64,000 nt of DNA. Origin: CAZIGK01 sp964538615 (lineage in GTDB: Bacteria; Pseudomonadota; Alphaproteobacteria; Rickettsiales; RI-342). Position numbers and translations under genes: made by a program. The stretch covers positions 1 to 64,000 of the forward strand of contig CAZIGK010000008.1 in assembly GCA_964538615.1 (NCBI GenBank), given 5' to 3'. Shown one piece after another: positions 16,734 through 23,782 of this stretch (position 1 is its first letter; each line of letters opens with the position of its first letter). The notes beneath the pieces are model-generated. The model was not told the DNA's origin. It saw nothing but the letters and a program-made list of their open reading frames with translations, and searched no databases.

Positions 16734-17437
16734 ACACCTGCCAATCCACCATCCAACGTCCCATGCTCCATATTTCAGAGCACCCGCAGGGCTATATTTT
16801 GGGAACGGATAAAAACGCCATGAAAACCCGTGGAGGAATCCCCGTTGTGGTGCCGACACGGCCATTGGCGGAAGCGCTTCAGCAGGAATGGAACGACAGC
16901 ACCAGCCTGAGTGCGCAGGGCATGCCATTCTTTGCTCTGACCAGTTTTACGCTGGAGGTCATACAGCCAGAGCGCACCCTGCGGCAGGGGGAGATCCTGC
17001 CCTACCTGGAGACAGATACCCTGTGTTATCGCTCGCCGGAAGAAGCCATTGCCCAGCGGCAGCAGCACCTGTGGGAACCGTATGTCACGGCTTTGGAAAG
17101 TGCATGGCATATGGCACTGCCACGCACGCAGGGTCTCATGGCTTCTTCACTGCCGAAGACCGTTCTACAGCAGGCAGAGCAATGGCTGGAGGGGCAGTCT
17201 GCTTTCCGGCTGGCGGGCGTGTATCAGGCGGCGCAGGTGATGCATAGCTTTGTGCTGGCATGGTGGCTGGCAGAGGGCAAGGCCGATGCAGAACACCTGT
17301 TTGATGCAGCTTATCTTGAGCAGCGCATTCAACAAGAACAATGGGGCGAGGATGCGGAAGCGGAAATGGCTCTGCAAGAAAAGTTTAAGCTTCTGAAAAA
17401 TATAGAAACATGGTTTTGCTGCTTGCCTAAGGGTTAA
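16730..17437 (+). CDS. ATP12 family chaperone
   Basis: Assembly chaperone of the ATP12 family, 235 aa, which in mitochondria binds the alpha subunit of F1-ATPase before assembly. Family features are VVPTRPLAEALQQEWN near residue 45, the TDTLCYRSP segment near 103 and the C-terminal QWGEDAEAEM. ATP12 is essentially confined to alphaproteobacteria and mitochondria, so it is a useful lineage marker. The ATG overlaps the preceding stop (ATGA). The last residues, NIETWFCCLPKG, look somewhat divergent. Confidence 0.88.
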   Translation: MNTCQSTIQRPMLHISEHPQGYILGTDKNAMKTRGGIPVVVPTRPLAEALQQEWNDSTSLSAQGMPFFALTSFTLEVIQPERTLRQGEILPYLETDTLCYRSPEEAIAQRQQHLWEPYVTALESAWHMALPRTQGLMASSLPKTVLQQAEQWLEGQSAFRLAGVYQAAQVMHSFVLAWWLAEGKADAEHLFDAAYLEQRIQQEQWGEDAEAEMALQEKFKLLKNIETWFCCLPKG

Positions 17438-17478
17438 GGAAGGGCTAACAAAAAGCTTGGAACTGCCCTTCTCCTTTG
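17438..17478 (+). terminator. Possible weak terminator after ATP12
   Basis: GGAAGGGC at 17438-17445 can pair with GCCCTTCT at 17465-17472 (one G-T pair), but the loop is 19 bases and the following tract is only CCTTT. It is placed correctly to end the rarA-ATP12 unit, yet it is a weak structure. Confidence 0.3.
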
Positions 17479-17540
17479 CTAGATAGGGCAACTTGTTTTT
17501 GCTTTCATACCACATATGGGTGGGATGTTTCGGCAAAAAT

Positions 17541-17566
17541 ACTAGTGCTAGTTATGTTGTAACAAC
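17541..17566 (+). promoter_or_regulatory. Two adjacent palindromes before pccB
   Basis: ACTAGTGCTAGT (17541-17552) and GTTGTAACAAC (17556-17566) are both dyad-symmetric and lie 13 to 38 bases ahead of the pccB start codon. Such a pair may be an operator for a propionate-responsive regulator or part of the leader; no known motif is matched. Confidence 0.35.
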
Positions 17567-17578
17567 CGAGTAGGTTTT

Positions 17579-19111
17579 ATGCGTCCAACCCCCATAGTGC
17601 GAGAGCTGGAACAAAAGCGCGAGCGTGCCCGTATGGGCGGCGGCCAGGAGCGGATTGACACCCAGCATAGCAACGGCAAGCTCACCGCCCGTGAGCGTCT
17701 GGATGCCCTGTTGGATGAAGGCTCTTTTGAAGAATTTGATATGTTCATGGAGCATCGCTGTACCCATTTCGGGATGCAGGATAAGCAAATACCCGGCGAT
17801 GGCGTGGTCACTGGCCATGGCACCATCAATGGTCGTTCCGTCTATGTCTATAGTCAGGATTTTACCGTGCTTGGCGGCTCTTTGTCGGAAGCGAATGCCC
17901 GCAAAATCTGCAAAGTGATGGATATGGCGACCCGTACCGGTGCACCGTTGATCGGTATCAACGATTCCGGTGGAGCGCGTATTCAGGAAGGGGTGGATTC
18001 CTTAAGTGGCTTCGGAGAGATTTTTCAGCGTAACGTAATCGCCTCCGGTGTTATTCCACAAATCTCGCTCATCATGGGGCCTTGTGCTGGCGGTGCGGTT
18101 TATTCCCCGGCACTGACCGATTTCACCTTCATGGTGCGGGATAGTTCCTACATGTTTGTCACCGGGCCGGAAGTGGTGAAAACCGTCACCCATGAAGAAG
18201 TGACCCGCGATGACCTTGGTGGAGCGGATATCCACGCGCAAAAAACCGGCGTGGCAGATATGGCCTTTGATAATGATCTGGAAGCGATTGTACAGGTACG
18301 GCGTCTGCTGAACTTCCTGCCGACCTCCAATCGCCACCCGCTGCCGGAAATACCCACCGAAGACCCGGCAGACCGTATCGAGCTGTCACTCAATACGCTG
18401 GTGCCCGCTAACCCCAACAAACCATACGATATGAAAGAGCTGGTGTTGCGGGTCGTGGATGAAGGTGATTTTTTTGAAATTCAGCCGGATTTTGCAAAAA
18501 ATATTCTGGTAGGCTTTGGCCGCATTCAGGGGCGTCCGGTCGGTATTGTCGCCAACCAGCCGTTGTTTCTGGCAGGCTGTCTGGATATTGATGCCTCACG
18601 TAAGGCGGCACGGTTTATCCGTTTTTGTGATGCCTTTAACATTCCTTTGGTGACCTTTGTGGATGTGCCTGGTTTTCTACCCGGCACCAGTCAGGAATAT
18701 AATGGCATCATCAAGCATGGGGCAAAGCTGCTGTATGCTTATGCGGAGGCCACAGTGCCGAAAATTACGGTCATTACCCGCAAAGCCTATGGTGGAGCTT
18801 ATATCGTCATGGGGTCCAAGCACTTGCGTGGTGATATTAATTACGCCTGGCCAAGTGCTGAAATTGCGGTGATGGGGCCGGAAGGAGCGGTGGAAATCGT
18901 ATTCCGCACCAATAATGCGGACGAAAAAGCGGCGAAAGCGGATGAGTACCGCAAAAACTTTGCCTCTCCATTTGTTGCGGCTTCTCGCGGGTATCTGGAT
19001 GATATTATTCGTCCACAAAATACGCGTAACCGCGTGGCGCGGGCACTGGCTATGCTGCAGGATAAAGAGCAGCAAACACCGTGGAAAAAGCACGATAACC
19101 TGCCACTTTAA
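17579..19111 (+). CDS. pccB: Propionyl-CoA carboxylase beta subunit
   Basis: Carboxyltransferase subunit of propionyl-CoA carboxylase, 510 aa. It moves the carboxyl group from biotin to propionyl-CoA, making methylmalonyl-CoA. Two crotonase-like halves are visible: the N-terminal half has DFTVLGGSLSE, GINDSGGARIQEG and GPCAGGAVYSPALTDF; the C-terminal half has VDVPGFLPGTSQEYNGIIKHGAKLLYAYAEA and ITRKAYGGAYIVM. Length and motifs point to PccB rather than acetyl-CoA carboxylase beta. pccA follows 43 bases downstream, so the complex is encoded as an operon. Confidence 0.95.
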   Translation: MRPTPIVRELEQKRERARMGGGQERIDTQHSNGKLTARERLDALLDEGSFEEFDMFMEHRCTHFGMQDKQIPGDGVVTGHGTINGRSVYVYSQDFTVLGGSLSEANARKICKVMDMATRTGAPLIGINDSGGARIQEGVDSLSGFGEIFQRNVIASGVIPQISLIMGPCAGGAVYSPALTDFTFMVRDSSYMFVTGPEVVKTVTHEEVTRDDLGGADIHAQKTGVADMAFDNDLEAIVQVRRLLNFLPTSNRHPLPEIPTEDPADRIELSLNTLVPANPNKPYDMKELVLRVVDEGDFFEIQPDFAKNILVGFGRIQGRPVGIVANQPLFLAGCLDIDASRKAARFIRFCDAFNIPLVTFVDVPGFLPGTSQEYNGIIKHGAKLLYAYAEATVPKITVITRKAYGGAYIVMGSKHLRGDINYAWPSAEIAVMGPEGAVEIVFRTNNADEKAAKADEYRKNFASPFVAASRGYLDDIIRPQNTRNRVARALAMLQDKEQQTPWKKHDNLPL

Positions 19112-19154
19112 CAAGGTATGTGAGCCGTCATTGCGACGGAGTGAGGGTCTTTCT

Positions 19155-21176
19155 ATGTTCAAAAAACTTCTGATTGCCAACCGTGGCGAAATTGCGGTAC
19201 GCATTATGAAAACCGCCCGCAGGCTGGGTATTGCCACCGTTGCGGTCTATTCCGAAGCGGATACAAATGCCCTGTTCGTGCAGGAAGCCGATGAAGCGGT
19301 GTTCATTGGCCCATCTCCCTCCACACAAAGCTATTTGTGTATTGATAAAATCATTCAGGCCGCTCACCAAACCGGGGCGGATGCCATTCACCCCGGCTAC
19401 GGCTTCCTCTCGGAGCGCGCAGCTTTCGCGGAAGCAGTGGAAAAAGCCGGTATCACCTTCGTCGGGCCATCGCCCAAATCTATTCACAGCATGGGCGATA
19501 AACTGGAAGCCAAGCGGATTGCACAAGCCGCCGGTGTCAGTACCGTGCCCGGTAGCGAAGGCCCGGTAGCGGACGTGGAAGAAGCGGCCATCATTGCGGA
19601 ACAGATTGGTTATCCCGTCATGATCAAAGCGGCTGCCGGTGGCGGTGGTAAAGGCATGCGCGTGGTGCATAAAGCCGATAAGCTGGAAGAGGCCATTCGC
19701 GGTGCTGTCCACGAGGCAGGATCCAGCTTTGGGGACAACCGTGTGTTTCTGGAAAAGTTCATCACCCGCCCTCGTCATATCGAAATTCAGGTGCTGGCGG
19801 ATAAACATGGCAATATTGTCACACTGGGTGAGCGGGAATGCTCCATTCAGCGTCGCCACCAGAAAATTATTGAAGAGGCACCGTCTCCCCTGCTGGATGA
19901 AGCAACACGGGAAGAAATGTCGCGTCAGGTGCGCAATCTGGCAAAAGAAGTGGGCTATTTTTCTGCCGGTACCGTGGAGTTTGTGGTTGGCCCCAATAAG
20001 GATTTCTACTTTCTGGAGATGAACACCCGCCTACAGGTGGAACATCGGGTGACCGAGCTGATTACCGGCATTGATCTGGTGGAAATGATGCTACGCGTCG
20101 CGGCGGATGAGCATTTGCCCTTCACGCAGGAAGATGTGAAGCTGAATGGCTGGGCGATTCAAAGCCGCATTTATGCGGAAGATCCTACCCGTGGTTTCCT
20201 TCCTTCTGTTGGACGTATCAACCGCTATCAGGAACCTCAGAATATTCCCGGTATGGTGCTGGATACCGGAGTCTATGAAGGGGCAGAAGTCAGCATGTTC
20301 TACGACCCCATGGTCGCCAAGCTATGCACCTTTGCAGAAACCCGCGAACGTGCGCTGGAAGAAATGTCTACCGCATTGGGGGCATATGTCATTCGCGGTA
20401 TTACGCATAATATTAATTTTTTGGAAGCGATTATCAGCCACCCTCGCTTTCAGGATGGGGATTTGACCACCCACTTCATTGAAGAAGAGTATCCGGAAGG
20501 ATTCAGCGGCGCACAACTCACGAACGAAAGCCGCAAGGTGTTTCTGGCGGTAGGGGTCTTCCTGCGGTTGAAACAGCGGGATCGGGATTGTCAGATTACC
20601 GGCAAACTGCGCGGACATGATGTGCCGTTTGTAGACCGTTGGGTGGTGAATGTAGACGATGATGCCTATCCCATTACCGTTGTGAAAAAAGAAAGCGGTT
20701 ATGATATTACGCTGGAAGATGAAACCGTTCTCACGGTACGTAGTGACTGGCAACTGGGGCGCCGTCTGTTTCAGGGCACGGTCAACGCCAAGCCGGTCAG
20801 TGTACGCCTGACCAAAGAGGTGGAAGGCTTTGGGCTGGTTTATATGGGGGCAAACTGTCACGTAAAAGTGCGCACGCCTCGCACGGCAGATTACTCCAAA
20901 TACCTCAAAGCAAAAAGTACAACTCGCCGCAACGATCAACTGACCGCACCCATTGCGGGTCTGGTGGTGGGTGTGCGCGTGAAAGAGGGAGATGTAGTGA
21001 AACCTGGGACGGAGCTTTTGCAAATTGAAGCAATGAAAATGCAAAATGCTATCCATGCGGATCACCGTGCGCTGATTAAAGCGGTGCATATTCAACCGGG
21101 TGAAAGCGTGGCGGCCAACCAGTTGATGATTGAGTTTGCGGATGCCCCAGCCGAGGAAGAACAAAAAGCCGCCTAA
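19155..21176 (+). CDS. pccA: Propionyl-CoA carboxylase alpha subunit (biotin carboxylase + biotin carrier)
   Basis: Biotin-containing subunit, 673 aa. Residues 1 to about 450 form the biotin carboxylase with KLLIANRGEIAVRIMKTARRLG at the start, the ATP-grasp glycine loop KAAAGGGGKGMRVV and FLEMNTRLQVEHRVTE. A linking BT domain follows. The C-terminal biotinyl domain contains EAMKMQN, whose lysine (about residue 628) is biotinylated. The open frame reaches 80 codons further upstream, but that part overlaps the end of pccB out of frame; ATG 19155 gives the conserved N-terminus. Confidence 0.95.
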   Translation: MFKKLLIANRGEIAVRIMKTARRLGIATVAVYSEADTNALFVQEADEAVFIGPSPSTQSYLCIDKIIQAAHQTGADAIHPGYGFLSERAAFAEAVEKAGITFVGPSPKSIHSMGDKLEAKRIAQAAGVSTVPGSEGPVADVEEAAIIAEQIGYPVMIKAAAGGGGKGMRVVHKADKLEEAIRGAVHEAGSSFGDNRVFLEKFITRPRHIEIQVLADKHGNIVTLGERECSIQRRHQKIIEEAPSPLLDEATREEMSRQVRNLAKEVGYFSAGTVEFVVGPNKDFYFLEMNTRLQVEHRVTELITGIDLVEMMLRVAADEHLPFTQEDVKLNGWAIQSRIYAEDPTRGFLPSVGRINRYQEPQNIPGMVLDTGVYEGAEVSMFYDPMVAKLCTFAETRERALEEMSTALGAYVIRGITHNINFLEAIISHPRFQDGDLTTHFIEEEYPEGFSGAQLTNESRKVFLAVGVFLRLKQRDRDCQITGKLRGHDVPFVDRWVVNVDDDAYPITVVKKESGYDITLEDETVLTVRSDWQLGRRLFQGTVNAKPVSVRLTKEVEGFGLVYMGANCHVKVRTPRTADYSKYLKAKSTTRRNDQLTAPIAGLVVGVRVKEGDVVKPGTELLQIEAMKMQNAIHADHRALIKAVHIQPGESVAANQLMIEFADAPAEEEQKAA

Positions 21177-21209
21177 AACCGCCGATGAATTGGTGAAAGG
21201 AATCACCCC

Positions 21210-21497
21210 ATGCAGCCCCCCCTCTTTGCCCGTAAGCTACGCATTCATGGCCGGGTACAGGGGGTAGGGTATCGGGCGTGGGCGCAAGCGCAGGCGGAAA
21301 AGCTTGGGTTACAGGGATGGGTACGCAATCGAACGGATGGAACCGTGGAAGCATTGGCCGTTGGTAGCCATGAGCAGGTAGAGCAATTCATTCACACCTG
21401 CCATGAAGGGCCTGCCCATGCCAGTGTCAGCGGGGTAGAAGTGACAGAGGCCATCGGGGTGGTTGAGCATGGTTTTCGCATTAAGCCTACGGTGTAG
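21210..21497 (+). CDS. acyP: Acylphosphatase
   Basis: Small cytoplasmic enzyme of 95 aa that hydrolyses acyl phosphates. The substrate-binding arginine lies in HGRVQGVGYRAWA and the catalytic asparagine in GWVRNRTDGTVEA, both as in the family. It follows pccA by 33 bases on the same strand. Its end overlaps the convergent lipB end by 11 bases. Confidence 0.93.
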   Translation: MQPPLFARKLRIHGRVQGVGYRAWAQAQAEKLGLQGWVRNRTDGTVEALAVGSHEQVEQFIHTCHEGPAHASVSGVEVTEAIGVVEHGFRIKPTV

Positions 21498-22155
21498 GGG
21501 ATGATACCCATTCCATCGGTTCAAAAACAGTGGCAAACTGCTTCTTCAGCATCGTATCCAGTGCTTCCATGGTCACAGTTTTGCCTAAATCGGCAAAGGA
21601 TGTCACCCCAAATTGCCTGATACCGCACGGCACAATTCCCTCAAAATGGCTTAAGTCCGGATTCAGGTTTATGGCAATGCCATGATACGTAATCCAACGT
21701 CGGACGCGAATGCCAAGGGCAGCAATTTTTGCTTCGCGGCCATCTGGTTTCTCTACCCATACGCCTATGCGCCCTTCGCGCCGTTCTCCCTGAATATCAA
21801 ATGCGGCCAGAGTGCGAATGATCCATTCTTCCAAATCCTGCACAAAAGCGCGTACATCGCCTTTTTTGGCTTCCGGGCGTTTGTGCAAATCCAATTGTAG
21901 ATACGCTACCCGTTGTCCCGGCCCGTGGTAGGTATATTGCCCCCCGCGTCCGGCATCAAATACGGGAAAACGCGTCTCCAACAAATCCGTTGCCTTGGCA
22001 CTGGTGCCAGCCGTGTACAGGGGGGGGTGTTCAAGGAACCATAGTTGCTCTGGCATTTCCCCATGGGCGATGGGAGTCAGATTGGCTTCCATACGTGCCA
22101 GAGCCTCAGGATAAGGCGTGACGTCCGGGCTGTGAGTGAAACGAACGAGGTGCAA
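21487..22155 (-). CDS. lipB: Octanoyl-ACP:protein octanoyltransferase (lipoate synthesis)
   Basis: Transfers octanoyl from ACP to lipoyl domains of 2-oxoacid dehydrogenases, the first step of lipoate synthesis. Motifs are LWFLEHPPLYTAGTSAKA, RGGQYTYHGPGQRVAYLQLDL, the lysine in KIAALGIRVRRWITYHG and the catalytic cysteine in VPCGIRQFGVTSF. The start is uncertain: the frame is open to a TTG at 22242 (251 aa), but the upstream part is unlike LipB. I use TTG 22155, just before LVRFTHSP; neither has a good ribosome binding site. Confidence 0.88.
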   Translation of the reverse strand: MHLVRFTHSPDVTPYPEALARMEANLTPIAHGEMPEQLWFLEHPPLYTAGTSAKATDLLETRFPVFDAGRGGQYTYHGPGQRVAYLQLDLHKRPEAKKGDVRAFVQDLEEWIIRTLAAFDIQGERREGRIGVWVEKPDGREAKIAALGIRVRRWITYHGIAINLNPDLSHFEGIVPCGIRQFGVTSFADLGKTVTMEALDTMLKKQFATVFEPMEWVSSPTP

Positions 22156-22235
22156 TTGAAACGACCCAAGCGAAACAAGAAAAGGGAGAGCAAACAGGGT
22201 GGCTATAGCATAATTTTGCCTCTGACGCAAAGCTG

Positions 22236-22264
22236 TTGCCAAGCCTTATCCCATCTGCTATGCA
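22236..22264 (+). promoter_or_regulatory. Probable promoter of tRNA-Leu
   Basis: TTGCCA at 22236-22241 (five of six) and an extended -10 TGCTATGCA ending at 22264 are 17 bases apart. Transcription would begin near 22271, about 35 bases before the tRNA. Confidence 0.45.
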
Positions 22265-22305
22265 CCATACACCCTGCTCTGTAGAGGGCAGTGCTGCAAT
22301 GGTGT

Positions 22306-22390
22306 GCGGCCATGGCGGAATTGGTAGACGCGCAGCGTTGAGGTCGCTGTGGGGCAACCCGTGGAAGTTCGAGTCTTCTTGGCCGCACCA
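22306..22390 (+). tRNA. tRNA-Leu(GAG)
   Basis: An 85-base class II tRNA with CCA encoded. The acceptor arms GCGGCCA (22306-22312) and TGGCCGC (22380-22386) pair fully, followed by discriminator A and CCA. The anticodon stem CAGCG / CGCTG encloses loop TTGAGGT, giving anticodon GAG, which reads CUC and CUU. The long variable arm (GGGGCAACCC) and T-arm GTTCGAG are present. No integrated element is seen at its 3' end. Confidence 0.96.
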
Positions 22391-22404
22391 ATGCTTGAAC
22401 AAAT

Positions 22405-22431
22405 CCAATGCTTTAGTCTATTGATTTTTTT
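22405..22431 (+). terminator. Possible terminator of tRNA-Leu
   Basis: CAAT and ATTG arms with a long loop are followed directly by seven T residues (22425-22431). The stem is weak, but the T-run and its position 35 bases past the tRNA support a terminator. Confidence 0.3.
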
Positions 22432-22490
22432 CAATTATTTCCCAAAATTTTACGATAACCCATTCTCCACTCCAGAACCCATCGGCTGCA

Positions 22491-22709
22491 TCAGTAATCT
22501 ACTTTCTCGGTAGCTTGAAGATAGCGTTTTTGATGATACTGGCGTTCCTCGCAGCGGACAATGCTGCCTGGAGGAAACTCCCATTCTGCATCTTTAGGGT
22601 CGTAATCTTTGGTTGGTAATATACGATAAAGATTGTCACCAATCATTTCAGCTTGAACGGGACGTGATGCCTCATCTTCAGGAATTAAAACATAAATTTC
22701 TATCGGCAT
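22491..22709 (-). CDS. Small conserved protein with WEFPPG motif
   Basis: A 72 aa protein I recognise only as a member of a small uncharacterised family: it begins PIEIYVLIPEDEASRPVQAEMIGDNLYRIL and continues AEWEFPPGSIVRCEER. Function unknown. It has a good ribosome binding site (AAGGA) and begins eight bases after the stop of the neighbouring minus-strand gene, which encodes a paralogue with the same WEFxPGxxVRC motif. The two form an operon. No toxin domain or membrane segment is visible. Confidence 0.75.
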   Translation of the reverse strand: MPIEIYVLIPEDEASRPVQAEMIGDNLYRILPTKDYDPKDAEWEFPPGSIVRCEERQYHQKRYLQATEKVDY

Positions 22710-22717
22710 AAAAATCC

Positions 22718-22948
22718 TTAGCCGATTTTCTCTATCGCCAGATTAATCAGCTCTTCTTTATCCCATTGTGTTGATATGCAGCGCACCCGATCTCCCGGTA
22801 AAAATTCCCACTCCCCTTGTGTACGCCAGATATAATGGGTTGTCGGTCTATCCTCCATCATCGCTTTCAAAGATATATCCAACGGCGTGCCGTGGCGGAG
22901 GTATTGAATACAGGCCTTTCGATAGGCCGGTGTTTCGATAATGTGCAT
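22718..22948 (-). CDS. Small protein, paralogue of downstream gene
   Basis: A 76 aa protein with GEWEFLPGDRVRCISTQW near residue 46, closely resembling AEWEFPPGSIVRCEERQY of the next gene; the N-terminal half (MHIIETPAYRKACIQYLRHG) is different. Function unknown. The ATG at 22948 has GAGG as ribosome binding site, but that GAGG is in the arm of a 12-pair imperfect hairpin just upstream, so translation may be controlled. It is the first gene of the pair. Confidence 0.7.
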   Translation of the reverse strand: MHIIETPAYRKACIQYLRHGTPLDISLKAMMEDRPTTHYIWRTQGEWEFLPGDRVRCISTQWDKEELINLAIEKIG

Positions 22949-22952
22949 TGTG

Positions 22953-22985
22953 TGCCTCGCTGACTTTATTGGTCAGCATGAGGCA
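22953..22985 (-). promoter_or_regulatory. Hairpin that hides the ribosome binding site of the small gene pair
   Basis: An inner six-pair stem (22959-22964 with 22972-22977, loop of seven) stacks on an outer six-pair stem (22953-22958 with 22980-22985), with a two-base bulge. On the minus strand the GAGG ribosome binding site of the gene starting at 22948 lies in the outer arm. There is no T-run, so a translational switch is more likely than a terminator. Confidence 0.5.
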
Positions 22986-23141
22986 TGAAGTGCCAACCCG
23001 GAAGGCGCAAATGTGCTTTCAGGCCATGCGGGATGCTTTTTTCCATGCGGCGACCATGAAAAATCATATCTGTCAAAAAAATGTCAAATCAATCTGTTAT
23101 ACAAATTCAGAATCAGCAGGATGTGATGGAGATAATGTGGC

Positions 23142-23546
23142 ATGAGCGTAACAGCCTATGACTTTTTTTCACCGCAAACCCTCTATGGCCTTGTAGAATT
23201 GGCAGAGCAAGGCTGGTTTTCTCGGCGTGACGAAGTGTTAATCGTTGCGGCTTTCGATGGTGAAGACATGGGTGCACACCAGATTCTTCGCTTGACCCGT
23301 ATCGTGGAGGATTTAGCCAAAGCGCGTCGAACCTATATGCAAGAGGAATTACGCGCACACCTACAGCAACGTGACGAAGAGCATCTCCTGAACGAGGCAG
23401 ACCCCAGAACCGAGGCGATGGATGCCCCCCGTGGGGGCTTGATGCAAGAACGCCTTCGCGCTCATAAGGAGCGCACCCAAGCGCGCGGGATAGCGAACGA
23501 AGGAGGCAGAGATGCCGCCCCCCGCGATAAAGGCTGGATGCGTTAG
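23142..23546 (+). CDS. Hypothetical protein
   Basis: Predicted 134 aa soluble, charged protein, not recognised. The first 75 residues (MSVTAYDFFSPQTLYGLVELAEQG and following) look like a folded helical domain; the C-terminal half is rich in Arg, Glu and Gln. Ribosome binding site GGAG lies about ten bases before the ATG, a little far. Frame on the opposite strand is also open, so coding status is likely but not certain. Confidence 0.55.
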   Translation: MSVTAYDFFSPQTLYGLVELAEQGWFSRRDEVLIVAAFDGEDMGAHQILRLTRIVEDLAKARRTYMQEELRAHLQQRDEEHLLNEADPRTEAMDAPRGGLMQERLRAHKERTQARGIANEGGRDAAPRDKGWMR

Positions 23547-23782
23547 GCAAGCTTACCTGCCTGATAAACGGATGAAAGCTTGTGGTTTGCAAACCTTGTT
23601 GCTAGGTTGTTGGGGCTATCGGGTTCAGGTGAGCCGAACAAAGTATTTTTGCGTGTATCGTAGCAGCGTCTTGCAATGTTATGCGCGCAAATAACATCGC
23701 AAAGCCTTTGTTTGCTAGCCATACGAACAACGTTTTCACGCCAAGCATCACCTTCTTATCACCCTCATCTTTACGGCACAGC
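23547..23782. other. Intergenic stretch before mgtE
   Basis: About 236 bases without a convincing gene. It contains a long dyad at 23671-23702, described separately, and otherwise nothing recognised. No known magnesium riboswitch pattern was identified by eye. Confidence 0.4.
23671..23702 (+). promoter_or_regulatory. Long inverted repeat upstream of mgtE
   Basis: Twelve-base arms (23671-23682 and 23691-23702, with a single A-C mismatch) flank the eight-base centre GCGCGCAA. No T-run follows. It lies about 80 bases before the mgtE start, and could be an operator or a leader hairpin. Confidence 0.5.

Noticed and set aside
18915..19154. N-terminal extension of pccA
   Set aside because: These 80 codons overlap the end of pccB in another frame and do not resemble biotin carboxylase; the conserved start is at 19155.
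22306..22390. tRNA-Leu as an attachment site for an integrated element
   Set aside because: No integrase and no repeat of the tRNA 3' end was seen nearby; the downstream small genes are too few to call an island.
22948..23145. Open frame of 65 codons on plus strand
   Set aside because: It begins in the leader of the divergent small gene, has no ribosome binding site and has no family-like features.
23416..23440. GCCCCC CGT GGGGGC hairpin as a terminator
   Set aside because: It is inside the predicted 23142 coding region and has no T-run.
23113..23592. Open frame of 159 codons on minus strand antisense to the hypothetical gene at 23142
   Set aside because: Composition is Pro/Arg/His rich as expected from antisense translation, and no start signal is present; the plus frame is the better candidate.
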